Shown piece by piece: positions 1 through 8,746 of a stretch of DNA of 64,000 nt. Both the position numbers and the translations under genes were made by a program. The notes beneath the pieces were generated by a model. That model was not told the DNA's origin. It did not search any database and saw only the letters and a program-made list of their open reading frames with translations. Source of the DNA: UKL13-2 sp043773745 (GTDB lineage: Bacteria; Pseudomonadota; Gammaproteobacteria; Burkholderiales; Usitatibacteraceae); assembly GCA_043773745.1 (NCBI GenBank), contig JAYVEV010000116.1, forward strand, positions 55,701 through 119,700, read 5' to 3'. Position 1 is the stretch's first letter. Each line of letters starts with the position of its first letter.

Positions 1-374
1 ATATCGTGTGTGGCCGAACTAAACGCCATCAGCCAAAATACTGCCAGCGAAATCTGGAAAAATCCGGACATCGGCAATGTAAACGCCACCGACGCCAATG
101 CCGCACCAATCACCAATTGCAGCGCGACAATCCAGAAGCGTTTGGTCCGAAACATATCCACAAACGGCGACCAAAGCGGCTTGATGACCCACGGTAAATA
201 CAGCCAGCTAGTGTAGAGCGCAATATCAGTATTGGAAATGCCCAGATTTTTGTACATGATGACCGAGAGCGTCATCACCACGACATAGGGAATACCCTGG
301 CCAAAGTAAAGCGTGGGAATCCAGCGCCATGGGCTTTTCGATTGCTGCTCAGCGGGTAGTGCTGGTGATTTCAC
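1..374 (-). CDS. AmpG-like MFS permease, 5' part only
   Basis: This is the N-terminal part of a membrane permease; the gene runs off the left edge. Reading the minus strand from a GTG at 374 gives about 124 residues starting VKSPALPAEQQ. Features typical of the AmpG/PAT branch of the MFS follow: WRWIPTLYFGQGIPY, then LPWVIKPLWSPFVD and SATHDI near the edge. GGAG at 381-384 lies 6 nt before the GTG. An ATG at 376-378 in another frame stops after nine codons, so it is not the start. E. coli AmpG imports GlcNAc-anhydroMurNAc muropeptides, and the position 45 nt downstream of murQ on the same strand fits cell-wall recycling. The exact substrate cannot be read from the sequence; a plain sugar permease is possible. 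Confidence 0.75.
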   Translation of the reverse strand, partial: MKSPALPAEQQSKSPWRWIPTLYFGQGIPYVVVMTLSVIMYKNLGISNTDIALYTSWLYLPWVIKPLWSPFVDMFRTKRFWIVALQLVIGAALASVAFTLPMSGFFQISLAVFWLMAFSSATHD

Positions 375-419
375 TCATTGCTCCAATCTAAAGTACGCCT
401 TGGGAAATTATCTCAAGCA

Positions 420-1304
420 TTATTTGCTCAAGGCGACTCTCACACTCCCATGGGCGGTGGCGAGGCAAGTAATCGCCTCGTCAATGCTGATATTTTTTTT
501 GATGGAAACAATCGCAACCTTCACTTGGTACTGGCAGGCTTCCAGTATGCGGTGCGCGGTTGCCTCGTCGGCGTCGGTTACCAACATCGTCAGGCTGATC
601 GTCCGCTTGATCAACTTGGCATTGGTCGGCTTAACGTCCACCATCAGGTTGCCATAGACCTTGTGCAAACGCACCATCACCGAGCTTGAAAATGTATTCA
701 GCGCAATTTTTTGTGCCGTGCCAGCTTTCAGGCGGGTGCTGCCCGAAATAACTTCAGCACCGGTATCCAGTGTGATGCCAATCTCAGCCTCCTTGGTCAC
801 GGGCGCGTCCGGGTTATTGGCCATGCCGATCGTCAGCGCACCACGGCTTCTTGCCGCCTTGATGGCCCCCATCACATAGGGCGTCGCGCCGGAAGCGGCC
901 AGCAACAGCACCACATCGTTCACCCCCACATCGGCAGCAGCAATATCTGTTGCGCCTTGGTCGCGATTATCTTCGGCACCTTCAATGGCCACATAAACTG
1001 CTTCGCGGCCACCGGCAAGCAAGGACACCGCGCGTTTTTGCGGCCATGAAAAAGTTGGGTAAAGCTCCACGCTGTCGAGAAGCCCCAAGCGGCCGGACGT
1101 ACCAGCACCGACATAAATAAGACGGCCTCCTGCCTCAAGCCTCGGTACCGCCGCCTCGACTGCGGCCGCGATTTGCGTGGCGGCGGCGCGCACCGCATTG
1201 ACAGCATTGGTCTGGTCATCAATAAAAGCATAGACGAGATCCATGACGGGATACTCATCCAGAAGTACATGCTGGGTGCTGGGCGTTTCAGTATTAAGGG
1301 TCAA
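420..1304 (-). CDS. murQ: N-acetylmuramic acid 6-phosphate etherase MurQ
   Basis: MurQ is a cytoplasmic enzyme that cleaves the D-lactyl ether of MurNAc-6-phosphate to give GlcNAc-6-phosphate, the entry to the nagA/nagB route encoded at 8.7-11 kb. The 294-residue length is normal for the family. The SIS-type sugar-phosphate loop GAGTSGR lies at about residues 66-72. The two glutamates matching the catalytic pair of the family are at about 80 (SVELYPTF) and 111 (GAEDN). The start is a TTG (1302-1304) with AAGG 6 nt upstream. The gene is followed on the same strand by the AmpG-like permease, so the pair is probably an operon. A predicted promoter with an overlapping direct repeat lies at 1417-1442. 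Confidence 0.93.
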   Translation of the reverse strand: MTLNTETPSTQHVLLDEYPVMDLVYAFIDDQTNAVNAVRAAATQIAAAVEAAVPRLEAGGRLIYVGAGTSGRLGLLDSVELYPTFSWPQKRAVSLLAGGREAVYVAIEGAEDNRDQGATDIAAADVGVNDVVLLLAASGATPYVMGAIKAARSRGALTIGMANNPDAPVTKEAEIGITLDTGAEVISGSTRLKAGTAQKIALNTFSSSVMVRLHKVYGNLMVDVKPTNAKLIKRTISLTMLVTDADEATAHRILEACQYQVKVAIVSIKKNISIDEAITCLATAHGSVRVALSK

Positions 1305-1416
1305 AATAGGCCTTAAGTAATGCAGTTAATTGAAGGAAACACGCTTTGAAATAAAAGCAGGTCTTTAGTAAACAGATTAGACAAAATGGAGGTGAACCAC
1401 GCTAAACTAGCCCAAA

Positions 1417-1442
1417 TTTATACTAATACCAATAAAGTACCA
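1417..1442 (-). promoter_or_regulatory. murQ promoter with direct-repeat operator candidate
   Basis: On the minus strand a TATAAA -10 box lies at 1417-1422, with a loose TTGGTA -35 about 15 nt upstream. The direct repeat ACCA-ATAAAGT-ACCA (1428-1442) sits between and over these elements. The same ACCA-N7-ACCA arrangement, extended to ACCAAT at the first copy, occurs in the promoter of the GntR-type regulator operon (11727-11741). This suggests that regulator also represses murQ. The element lies between murQ and the divergent glycosidase gene and could act on both. The repeat is seen directly; binding is inferred. Confidence 0.5.
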
Positions 1443-1516
1443 ATTCCAACACTTTGCTACCACTCTGGCTAAAATGCAATATGTCTTTTATAAAACTGCA
1501 ACTTGAGGTGATCAGC

Positions 1517-3115
1517 TTGGGCACATCGCGATTACGATTATTCAAATCGGTGAGAAACCCATTATTGCAGTTATTCAAGCGGACTCAGCACGTCCTGCTT
1601 TGCACGTTTTTTCTTGGCTTTTCAGGCTGCGCAGCGATTGTTTCGCCTTCAACTGTACGCGGGACGACTGGTACAACGGAAGTGCGCGGCACCTGGATAA
1701 CGACCACTGCGAACGACGCTATCGCGACTCCCGCCAATACCGCAAGCACCATGCAGCGCTTACGCGAGATCGGTTTGAACACCGTCTATGTCGAGGTATG
1801 GAAAAACGGTTATACCCAATTTCCCTCAGCAATATTGAAACGCGCTATTGGGGTTGAGGGTCGCGACAACCCGGCAAGCACCACCTTGCCAGGCTCAACC
1901 TCATCCCGTGATTTATTGCAGGAAACATTGATTCAAGCGCACCGCCATGGCCTGCTTTATATCGCCTGGTTTGAGTATGGCTTTATGGCCGCCCACAAAG
2001 ACACCATGAACCATTTACGCCGCCAAAAACCGACTTGGCTGAGCCGCGATATCAAGGGCAGCGAAGTTGCCCCGAACGGATTTGTCTGGCTTAACCCGCT
2101 GCATCCAGAGGCACGCAGGCTGCTGCTCGATCTGGTGCTGGAAGCCATCGACAAATACGATATTGATGGCGTACAGCTCGATGACCGGATTGTCTGGCCG
2201 CACATCACGATGGGCTATGACGATTACACCCAAAAAATGTATGCCCGCGAGCATGACGGCAAACTGCCGCCAGCCGATTATCAAGACGCGGAGTGGATGC
2301 GCTGGCGCGCTGACAAAGTCACGGAATACGCCAGACAATTTGTGCAGGAAATACGCGCCAAACGTCCAGGCCTGCTCATTTCCCTGAGCCCGGCGGTGTA
2401 TCCATGGTCATGGGAAAATTATTTGCTGGAGTGGCCGCGCTGGAGCGCATGGACCGCGCAGGATCGTCTGCCATCCCTAACAGCAAAGGCAGCAGAGACG
2501 ACTCCCCGCTGGGATGAATTCATCCCGCAGACTTATCGGCTTGGCTATGTCGATTTTGAAAAAACCTGGCTGGCACAAGTCGCCGCCATGAAGGCTTTGG
2601 GTGCTGACCGGCAGCAAGATTTAATCGCCGGCATTCGTATTGTGGGTGAGGGCCCGGATTCGAGCTGGCAACAATTGCGTGATTCGATTTTGCTAGCCCG
2701 CAACACGGGCAATGGCGGGCATGTACTGTGGTTCAGTCGCGGTGTAACCGATCTTTATGCGAAAGAGCTGACTCATTTTTACGTGGCCAGCGGTCCTGCA
2801 ACTTCACCTTATTTCCCCGCTGGATGGCGCAAGCCTGCCATTTCACTTTACCGTGCGCCACTGGCCGAACGGGGCGGACAGGATGGTCGCACCGCATGGT
2901 TCGCAGCCGATTTACCAAGAGGCCGCTATCGTATGATTGCGTTTGATGGCCGAGGTTGGGAATACCTGAATGACCAGACGATTGATGGCAATGTTAGCGT
3001 CAACAGCCGGGTTTATTTTTATTTGCCGGGGCACTATCAACAAGCTGAACTACTGATTGACCGGCGGGAAGATATAAAAAAATCACGCAACACTAGCGCT
3101 GGCTCGGTGAACTAA
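1517..3115 (+). CDS. GHL10-family (DigH/YngK-like) glycoside hydrolase lipoprotein
   Basis: This is a predicted outer-membrane or periplasmic lipoprotein of the glycoside-hydrolase-like 10 class (PF02638/DUF187). A lipobox ending GFSGC puts the lipidated cysteine at about residue 38. The barrel starts with EVRGTWITTTAND and contains the family hallmarks YVEVWKNG, WFEYGF, WLNPLHPEAR and DGVQLDDRIVWP. E. coli DigH (YddW), which cuts denuded peptidoglycan glycan strands, has this domain, and the divergent murQ makes a cell-wall role likely here. The start is uncertain. TTG at 1517 has GAGG 8 nt upstream, and a TAAAAT box at 1470-1475 would start the transcript near 1482. ATG at 1481 and TTG at 1454 lack a ribosome site. 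The substrate is inferred only. Confidence 0.78.
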   Translation: MGTSRLRLFKSVRNPLLQLFKRTQHVLLCTFFLGFSGCAAIVSPSTVRGTTGTTEVRGTWITTTANDAIATPANTASTMQRLREIGLNTVYVEVWKNGYTQFPSAILKRAIGVEGRDNPASTTLPGSTSSRDLLQETLIQAHRHGLLYIAWFEYGFMAAHKDTMNHLRRQKPTWLSRDIKGSEVAPNGFVWLNPLHPEARRLLLDLVLEAIDKYDIDGVQLDDRIVWPHITMGYDDYTQKMYAREHDGKLPPADYQDAEWMRWRADKVTEYARQFVQEIRAKRPGLLISLSPAVYPWSWENYLLEWPRWSAWTAQDRLPSLTAKAAETTPRWDEFIPQTYRLGYVDFEKTWLAQVAAMKALGADRQQDLIAGIRIVGEGPDSSWQQLRDSILLARNTGNGGHVLWFSRGVTDLYAKELTHFYVASGPATSPYFPAGWRKPAISLYRAPLAERGGQDGRTAWFAADLPRGRYRMIAFDGRGWEYLNDQTIDGNVSVNSRVYFYLPGHYQQAELLIDRREDIKKSRNTSAGSVN

Positions 3116-3172
3116 CTTAGCCCCCATTTAGCTCCCCAAGCTCCCCAACCTTTCCACTCTATTTCCACATCA

Positions 3173-4171
3173 ATGAATATCAAAATTTTTGCAGCGCTGC
3201 TGTTTTTCACGGTCACCTTCAACGCTTGGGCGCAAGACGTCGCCAAGCCGCCTGTTGTCAATGCGCCAACAACTCAAACCAAGCCGTTCTCGGTTGAACG
3301 CTTCAATCTCCCCGGCCCGGTCGCTGGCGTGGCCGTAAAAATTGATCTGGATGATCCGCGCGTACATGTGCAGGTTGCGCTTGCCGACAATCGCGATCCT
3401 GATGGTGCCGGGCCCAGCGTCGGCTTGCTGGACACGCCCAGCAACGTCGCACGTAAGCAGGATTTTCAAATCACGCTGAACGCCAGCTACTTCGCAGCGC
3501 CCCTTGCAAGGGAATTCGGCGGGCAAAAAATTCGCTATTTTGTGGGCAACGGCGCCTATCCCGTTGGCTGGCATTTTTCCGATGGAAAGCTCATTTCATC
3601 GCCAGCCAACAAGGGGATGCGCGCAACCCTCATTGTGCATACCAATGGCAAAGTGACTTTCAGCGATCAGGTTAAAAGTCTGCCGCCCGATACCCAATTT
3701 GCCGTCAGCGGCAATGCCATGATCCTCAGCAATGGTATGGCCACACCTCCCGCCGTCGATCTTGTGCGCCATCCGCGCAGTGCGGTCGGCATCAGCAAAA
3801 ATGGCAAGACGCTCATCATGATTGCCGTTGATGGTCGCCAGGAGAAAAGTCGTGGTGTCACGCTGGGTGAACTGGCCGCAATATTCCAGCGCTATGAAGC
3901 AGACAGCGCCATTAATCTTGACGGCGGCGGCAGCACCTCGCTGGTACTCAAAGATCCCGGCACCGGCGTCTTCTCGATCATCAATCAACCATCCGATCTA
4001 TCAAGCCTGAAGCTGTTGACCGCAACAGGAGCAGCAATGGGGATAGCGATTGAGCGACCCGTAGTGGATGTGATCGGCATCAAAATTGACTCTGCTGCCA
4101 ATGAAAATTCAGCCGTATTGTCCGCCCCGCAAACTGCCCCTAAAACTGCCCACGAGCAGCCCAGTCATTGA
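3173..4171 (+). CDS. secreted phosphodiester glycosidase (NAGPA-domain) protein
   Basis: This protein of 332 residues begins with a clear signal peptide (MNIKIFAALLFFTVTFNAWA, cleavage before QD), so it acts in the periplasm or outside. The body matches the NAGPA domain (PF09992), with LNASYFAAP near residue 105, HPRSAVGISKNGK near 200, and the diagnostic AINLDGGGSTSLV near 245. The founding member removes GlcNAc from a phosphodiester-linked GlcNAc-phosphomannose; bacterial members are hydrolases of sugar phosphodiester links with mostly unknown substrates. It lies 57 nt after the GHL10 lipoprotein, so co-transcription is likely. A role on a cell-wall or teichoic-like phosphodiester is a guess. 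The C-terminal 50 residues are low complexity. Confidence 0.82.
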   Translation: MNIKIFAALLFFTVTFNAWAQDVAKPPVVNAPTTQTKPFSVERFNLPGPVAGVAVKIDLDDPRVHVQVALADNRDPDGAGPSVGLLDTPSNVARKQDFQITLNASYFAAPLAREFGGQKIRYFVGNGAYPVGWHFSDGKLISSPANKGMRATLIVHTNGKVTFSDQVKSLPPDTQFAVSGNAMILSNGMATPPAVDLVRHPRSAVGISKNGKTLIMIAVDGRQEKSRGVTLGELAAIFQRYEADSAINLDGGGSTSLVLKDPGTGVFSIINQPSDLSSLKLLTATGAAMGIAIERPVVDVIGIKIDSAANENSAVLSAPQTAPKTAHEQPSH

Positions 4172-4192
4172 CAGGAAGATGCAAAGATTGCG

Positions 4193-5212
4193 CTACCGCC
4201 GCTGCTTAACCCCGTTGTAATCCACCACCTGACACCCCAAACCGCCGGGGTTCTCGCAGCAGGCCGCGAGCTTTTTTGCACTCTCGGCAAAAATTTGATC
4301 CCACTGCATTTTGCTGTGCATATTTCCCGGCGACATCCAGTGCGACAGCGGATATTGCTGCGCGGCAGCGTCTTGCCCGGGACTGGCGAGCTGACCGGTA
4401 GATTCAAGCAGCGCAACGTGGCAGGAATTCATATTGCCGATGCGGTGGCAGGTGGTGCAGGTATTACCGCGGGTGGTGATGCCGAAGGGTTTCTGCCAGC
4501 GCTGAAAATCAGCACCGATATCGTTTTTGTATTTACCAAATGGGTCGCCCGGCACGAGCTTGGCTTGAGCGATGAACGGGCTGTACATGAACGGGCCGCT
4601 GTCGTGGCAATTCACGCACTGCGCCTGAGCTGTTACGGCGGGTGGATTCCAGATGTTGCCTGCCACCGGTGCCTCTGTTGGCGAAGACACCCTGCGTCCG
4701 TCAATACCGTGTGCGGCACTCAACGGCGCGGCCGCGACCGCCTGAAACCAGCAGGTACTACCCGAGCGCACATTGTGGGCGACGATGTCAATCTCGTCGA
4801 ACAGTGTTGATGCTGCCGGGCGGATTTTCTTTTGGCGGCAGATGGCGCTGATCTGCGCCACATTGTCGTCGCGCAACAGCAGCACGCGCGAGTACGGAAC
4901 GCACTGCCCGTCGGTCTGTTGTGAGGCGGGCTCGACCAGCAGAGACGGCTTATCGCACACCATCTGCGGTGTGTAGGTCGCGGGCGTCTTGCCATTGACG
5001 GTGATGGGAATCAAAACACCATCCATGCAACTAAAGGCGGGAACGGGAGAAACTTTGGCGGCGCATTCCTGGCCATATTGAAGCGCGGTTTGCGACGGCA
5101 GCTGGGGTAATAGCGCGGCAGCCTGCGCGATACTCGAAAATACGCCGACTATAACTATCGCTTCAGCAATCACAAACACAGCAACCATCATCGAACGAAG
5201 TGAACTGTTCAT
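4193..5212 (-). CDS. di-haem c-type cytochrome of the molybdoenzyme operon
   Basis: The protein is exported (hydrophobic residues about 9-32, cleavage near AQAAA) and has two haem-attachment motifs, CVNCH at about 199-203 and CTTCH at 252-256. Several further cysteines (50, 62, 86, 104, 125, 154) could form disulfides. It is the last gene of a leftward operon: its ATG overlaps the stop of the 2Fe-2S subunit by 4 bp. Similar operons of isoquinoline-1-oxidoreductase type place a cytochrome here to pass electrons from the molybdoenzyme to the respiratory chain, and that is the inferred role. The N-terminal half (residues 35-190) resembles nothing I recognise. Confidence 0.75.
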   Translation of the reverse strand: MNSSLRSMMVAVFVIAEAIVIVGVFSSIAQAAALLPQLPSQTALQYGQECAAKVSPVPAFSCMDGVLIPITVNGKTPATYTPQMVCDKPSLLVEPASQQTDGQCVPYSRVLLLRDDNVAQISAICRQKKIRPAASTLFDEIDIVAHNVRSGSTCWFQAVAAAPLSAAHGIDGRRVSSPTEAPVAGNIWNPPAVTAQAQCVNCHDSGPFMYSPFIAQAKLVPGDPFGKYKNDIGADFQRWQKPFGITTRGNTCTTCHRIGNMNSCHVALLESTGQLASPGQDAAAQQYPLSHWMSPGNMHSKMQWDQIFAESAKKLAACCENPGGLGCQVVDYNGVKQRR

Positions 5213-5793
5213 TTCGCCACCCCGCTATTGGTTTTATTTTTTGCCACACCTGCACCGGTAACCAATCCCTGTTCAGCCAAAATCACCGCGCGGATGGCGC
5301 GGTAATATCGCTCGTAACCGGTACAACGACAAATGTGTTGACCCACAGCATCAGCGATTGCGCTGTCGAGCAGATCAAACGGCACTGGGGCTATGCGCAG
5401 CCGCTCAATGAGCATATTGGTGGCCATCACAAAACCCGGCGTGCAATAGCCGCACTGAAAAGCGAAGTGATTCAGAAATGCCTGCTGCACAGGACTCAAC
5501 TTGTCTGGATGCGCCACGCCTTCGATGGTGGTAATGCTTTGTCCATCCAACAGCACTGCGGGCGTCGAGCAAGCTAGGAGTGGCTGCGAGATACTTTGCG
5601 GCGTGAGTTTGACCGCCACCGTGCAGGCCTTGCAGACACCGATACCGCAACAAAGTTTGGTGCCGGTCAGCCCCAACTCTTCCTGTAAAAAATCAACCAG
5701 CGCAAGATCATCACTTACGGTGCGCTGTACCAACTGGCCGTTGATGCGCAGGCTGATCGGCAGGGATTTTACTTCTGGGGTATTGGAGTTCAT
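5209..5793 (-). CDS. (2Fe-2S) subunit, isoquinoline 1-oxidoreductase/aldehyde oxidoreductase type
   Basis: This is the small iron-sulfur subunit of a xanthine-oxidase-family molybdoenzyme, 194 residues. The plant-type cluster cysteines are at 49, 54, 57 and 75, and the second-cluster cysteines are at 114, 117, 155 and 157 (CGYCTPG and CRCTGY), so both 2Fe-2S clusters are complete. It overlaps the large subunit stop by 4 bp and the cytochrome start by 4 bp. There is no FAD subunit gene in the operon, which is the IorAB-like arrangement. It carries no signal peptide and would be exported as a hitch-hiker with the Tat-bearing large subunit. It closely resembles IorA, but the substrate is unknown. 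Confidence 0.9.
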   Translation of the reverse strand: MNSNTPEVKSLPISLRINGQLVQRTVSDDLALVDFLQEELGLTGTKLCCGIGVCKACTVAVKLTPQSISQPLLACSTPAVLLDGQSITTIEGVAHPDKLSPVQQAFLNHFAFQCGYCTPGFVMATNMLIERLRIAPVPFDLLDSAIADAVGQHICRCTGYERYYRAIRAVILAEQGLVTGAGVAKNKTNSGVAK

Positions 5794-8576
5794 TTCAATG
5801 CCTCGCGAATGTTGGCAGGTGTAATCGGCAGACTGCGAAAGCGTTTACCGGTGGCGGCGGCCACCGCATTGCCGATGGCAGGCGCGATGGGGCACAGCAC
5901 CGCTTCAGCAATGCCTTTTCCGGTGGTCTCGGTAGTAGGTAGAATATTTAGCCCCAGCCGACCCAGCGGCACATCACCCGCCAGTGCCACCTGATAGCGG
6001 TCCAGATTCCAGCGACTATCACCCGCCCCTTCGCCAAGCAGGGGCAGATTTTCCAGCAGCGCATAGCCGATACCCATCGCCACGCCACCCTGCGCTTGAC
6101 CGGCCAGCAAATCAGGTTGCAGCACTTTGCCCGCATCAACAAAAAGCTCTACCGCCGTCACCTGCACTTGGCCGGTTGACGGTGTGATCAGCACGGCGAC
6201 CAATGCGCCGGAGGGCGAGAACAGGCTGCGCCCGTATAACGAGGCTTTTGGATCGGGCGGGACAATATTTAAACGGGAATGAGCCTGCCAGACACTGCTA
6301 CCCGCCTGCAATGTCGAGAGGCCATCAATTGGCCATTGGCGCGCCATCCAGCCACCGACGGTGTAATCCGCAAGCACCCACCGGCCTTGGTACAGGCCGT
6401 GTGTCATGGCGGCGGTACACAAGCCGCCCGCATAGATTTGCTGGGCGATGGCGCTAATGTCCAGCGCGGGAAAGTTAGGCGCCGTCAGCTTGCCTGCGCG
6501 CCATATTGTTTTGCCACGTATATTTTCAACCGGTATTCGCCACAGCTGTGCAGCGGCCGGCAAGATACCGGTTTCAAACAGCGCACGGGTCGCTTGCTGG
6601 GTCACATGTACTTGGTGAAAAGCGGTAAGACAGGCGCTAGATGACATCGCGAACGAAGCTGTCCAGGTGGGGTCACTCCACGAGCCGCCTCGATTGCTTT
6701 GCAGCCCCAGCGGCCCGGCAAAATAACCCGCATCACCCATCATCACCTGAGTGGCATTGTTCCCGGCAAAACCGGCGGTGCTGATCGCCAAAGTGGTGGC
6801 CGAGCCATTGCCCATATCCACACAGTTGGTGCGCACCGTGATTGCGCCGCCAATCGCGATCGAGACCTCGGCCATTACCCCATCCGTACCGGTGCCGTAG
6901 GCTTGATTGGCCAAGGCAAAGCCGACACCATAAAGCAGCCCTTCGGCAGCGTGTGACTTTTGCGTCGCACGACGCTGCGTCCACAAGCTATGTTGCTGGG
7001 CCAATTGGCAAATCCGCGCGAGCGTCATCTGCTGCGTTAAAGGCGCGCCCGTGATGGTGCGCTGGCCGGTCTGCAATACATTGCGCTGGCGCAGTTGAAT
7101 CGGGTCGGCACCCATCGATACCGCTACTTCATCAACCAGTGTTTCTACCGCGAAGCTGGCTTGCGGCCCGCCAAAGCCGCGCATTGAGCCGCCGATAACG
7201 CCGGGGGTTGGCATCGCTTTCGCGTCCACGGAGGCCTTGGTAATGTTGTAACCACTGAGGCCGCAATAGCCCGCCAGCATGGCGATAAACTGGCTGTAAT
7301 TATTGTTGCCACCTCCGTTCAGTTGTTGGCTGCTTTGAAAAGCCACAAAAGTGCCTTGGCTATCCACCGCGATACGCTGCTCGATGCGGGAATCCAGCTG
7401 CTTCAGGCCCGACTGGAATTGCTCATAACGATCCTGCGCAATACGTACCGGTGCATCGGCATACGCAGCGGCAATCGCCAGCAACGGCGGAAAGGTTGAC
7501 ACATCACGGCCACCAAAGCCGCCACCGGGATAACAGGAATTAAGCACCACCGTGCTGACCTTGATCGGGCATTGGGAATCAGAAAACAGACCCAGCGTAT
7601 CAGTCATGTCGCCGTTGGTGGCTTGCGTGCCGAGTACTAAATTCAGGTTGCCGCCCTGTGGGTTGGAGCGATCAAGCCACGCCAATCCGGCTTCGGGTTC
7701 CATGAACATCGGGTCCAGTACCTGCGTGGTGTAAGTCCCGCCAAAAACACTCATCCCAGGCTGCGCAAAAGTGCCGGCAATCTGCTGGCGTTTGGCAATC
7801 GCTGCTTTGTCCACTGGCGAGGGTGGCTGTGCATACGGATTGCTCTCACCATCCTGTACCTGCGAGAAGCCGGGAACACCCGGCGCCTCATAGCGCGTCA
7901 AAAAGACGCTCGGTGAGTAAGCTTCAGTCACCGGCGGCACCGGCACCTTTGCGCCATACAGAACCAGAGCTGGATTAAATTGCAGCACCTGCTTGGCGCG
8001 GCGGAAGGTATCAAAGTTTGCAAAAATCAAAATCGCCAGCGGCTGGCCAAAAAAAATCGGCCGCGTCCCCGGTGCCACCAGCAAGCCACTGGGCCATGCA
8101 GCAGGCGACTGCATACCAAACGGCAACACAATATGATCGCGCACCAAATCTGCCTGTGTGACCACTCGCAGCGGCTGCAGCTGGCTGGGCAACATAGATA
8201 AATCGAGCCCCGTAAAAATTTTATCTACCTGAGTGGCACGTATCACCCACGCCATCATTTCCTGCGCAGGCCAACCAGTCATGTCGCGCGCGCGAAAATC
8301 TCGGGCATAGATTTTTTGCCCCGTCACTTTGGGCACACCCTCGATTCGATAGCGCGCCTTGCCCGGCTCTCCCGACCATCCGGTAGCCGGTGCTTCTGCC
8401 GTTGATTTGGGCGTGGGCAATGCCGCCAGCAATGGCGCCCGTGCCGGATGCGCCTCCGCCAACTGGTTGAACACCACCTGTACCCCCGCCGCCCCGACTA
8501 TGCCAAAAAATGTCCGCCGCGAAAAAGTAAAATGCTCGTTATTTTTCATATTTTTTGCACTCTCATTTTTAGCCAT
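5790..8576 (-). CDS. molybdopterin-binding large subunit, IorB-like, Tat-exported
   Basis: This is the catalytic molybdopterin-cytosine-dinucleotide subunit of an isoquinoline-oxidoreductase/aldehyde-dehydrogenase-type enzyme, 928 residues. The N-terminus carries a twin-arginine signal (SRRTFFGIVGAAG), so the enzyme is folded before export. Cofactor loops are visible: PGGGFGGRD in the first half and GGSMRGFGGPQ after it. The C-terminal GKGIAEAVLC holds the expected catalytic glutamate at about residue 889. ATG at 8576 has no ribosome site; ATG at 8549 (MKNNEHF) has a weak GAGAG and leaves a normal Tat n-region, so it may be the real start. It is the first gene of the operon with the 2Fe-2S subunit and the cytochrome. 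Substrate is not predictable: N-heterocycles or aldehydes are the family range. Confidence 0.88.
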   Translation of the reverse strand: MAKNESAKNMKNNEHFTFSRRTFFGIVGAAGVQVVFNQLAEAHPARAPLLAALPTPKSTAEAPATGWSGEPGKARYRIEGVPKVTGQKIYARDFRARDMTGWPAQEMMAWVIRATQVDKIFTGLDLSMLPSQLQPLRVVTQADLVRDHIVLPFGMQSPAAWPSGLLVAPGTRPIFFGQPLAILIFANFDTFRRAKQVLQFNPALVLYGAKVPVPPVTEAYSPSVFLTRYEAPGVPGFSQVQDGESNPYAQPPSPVDKAAIAKRQQIAGTFAQPGMSVFGGTYTTQVLDPMFMEPEAGLAWLDRSNPQGGNLNLVLGTQATNGDMTDTLGLFSDSQCPIKVSTVVLNSCYPGGGFGGRDVSTFPPLLAIAAAYADAPVRIAQDRYEQFQSGLKQLDSRIEQRIAVDSQGTFVAFQSSQQLNGGGNNNYSQFIAMLAGYCGLSGYNITKASVDAKAMPTPGVIGGSMRGFGGPQASFAVETLVDEVAVSMGADPIQLRQRNVLQTGQRTITGAPLTQQMTLARICQLAQQHSLWTQRRATQKSHAAEGLLYGVGFALANQAYGTGTDGVMAEVSIAIGGAITVRTNCVDMGNGSATTLAISTAGFAGNNATQVMMGDAGYFAGPLGLQSNRGGSWSDPTWTASFAMSSSACLTAFHQVHVTQQATRALFETGILPAAAQLWRIPVENIRGKTIWRAGKLTAPNFPALDISAIAQQIYAGGLCTAAMTHGLYQGRWVLADYTVGGWMARQWPIDGLSTLQAGSSVWQAHSRLNIVPPDPKASLYGRSLFSPSGALVAVLITPSTGQVQVTAVELFVDAGKVLQPDLLAGQAQGGVAMGIGYALLENLPLLGEGAGDSRWNLDRYQVALAGDVPLGRLGLNILPTTETTGKGIAEAVLCPIAPAIGNAVAAATGKRFRSLPITPANIREALK

Positions 8577-8642
8577 TGAAGGAGTTTTGAGACTTGAACA
8601 TCGATTGTTATTCTTGATTATTGATGCAGATACACAAACACT

Positions 8643-8670
8643 AACTTAAACACTACTCAAACATGGTCAA
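8643..8670 (-). promoter_or_regulatory. possible promoter of the molybdoenzyme operon
   Basis: On the minus strand TTGACC (8665-8670) is followed after 16 nt by TAAGTT (8643-8648), about 70-95 nt before the large-subunit start. The -35 box matches five of six consensus bases but the -10 only three, so this is a weak prediction. Confidence 0.25.
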
Positions 8671-8746
8671 GCGCTGGAGCGCCTCAACGAGCAAAAGTGC
8701 TTCAAACACCGCGCCAATACTAGCCTGTGGTGAAAAAAATAAAACC

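Noticed and set aside
1454..1516. N-terminal extension of the GHL10 lipoprotein from TTG 1454 or ATG 1481
   Set aside because: Neither has a ribosome site, and a TAAAAT box at 1470-1475 would put the transcript start after them; this remains open without mapping.
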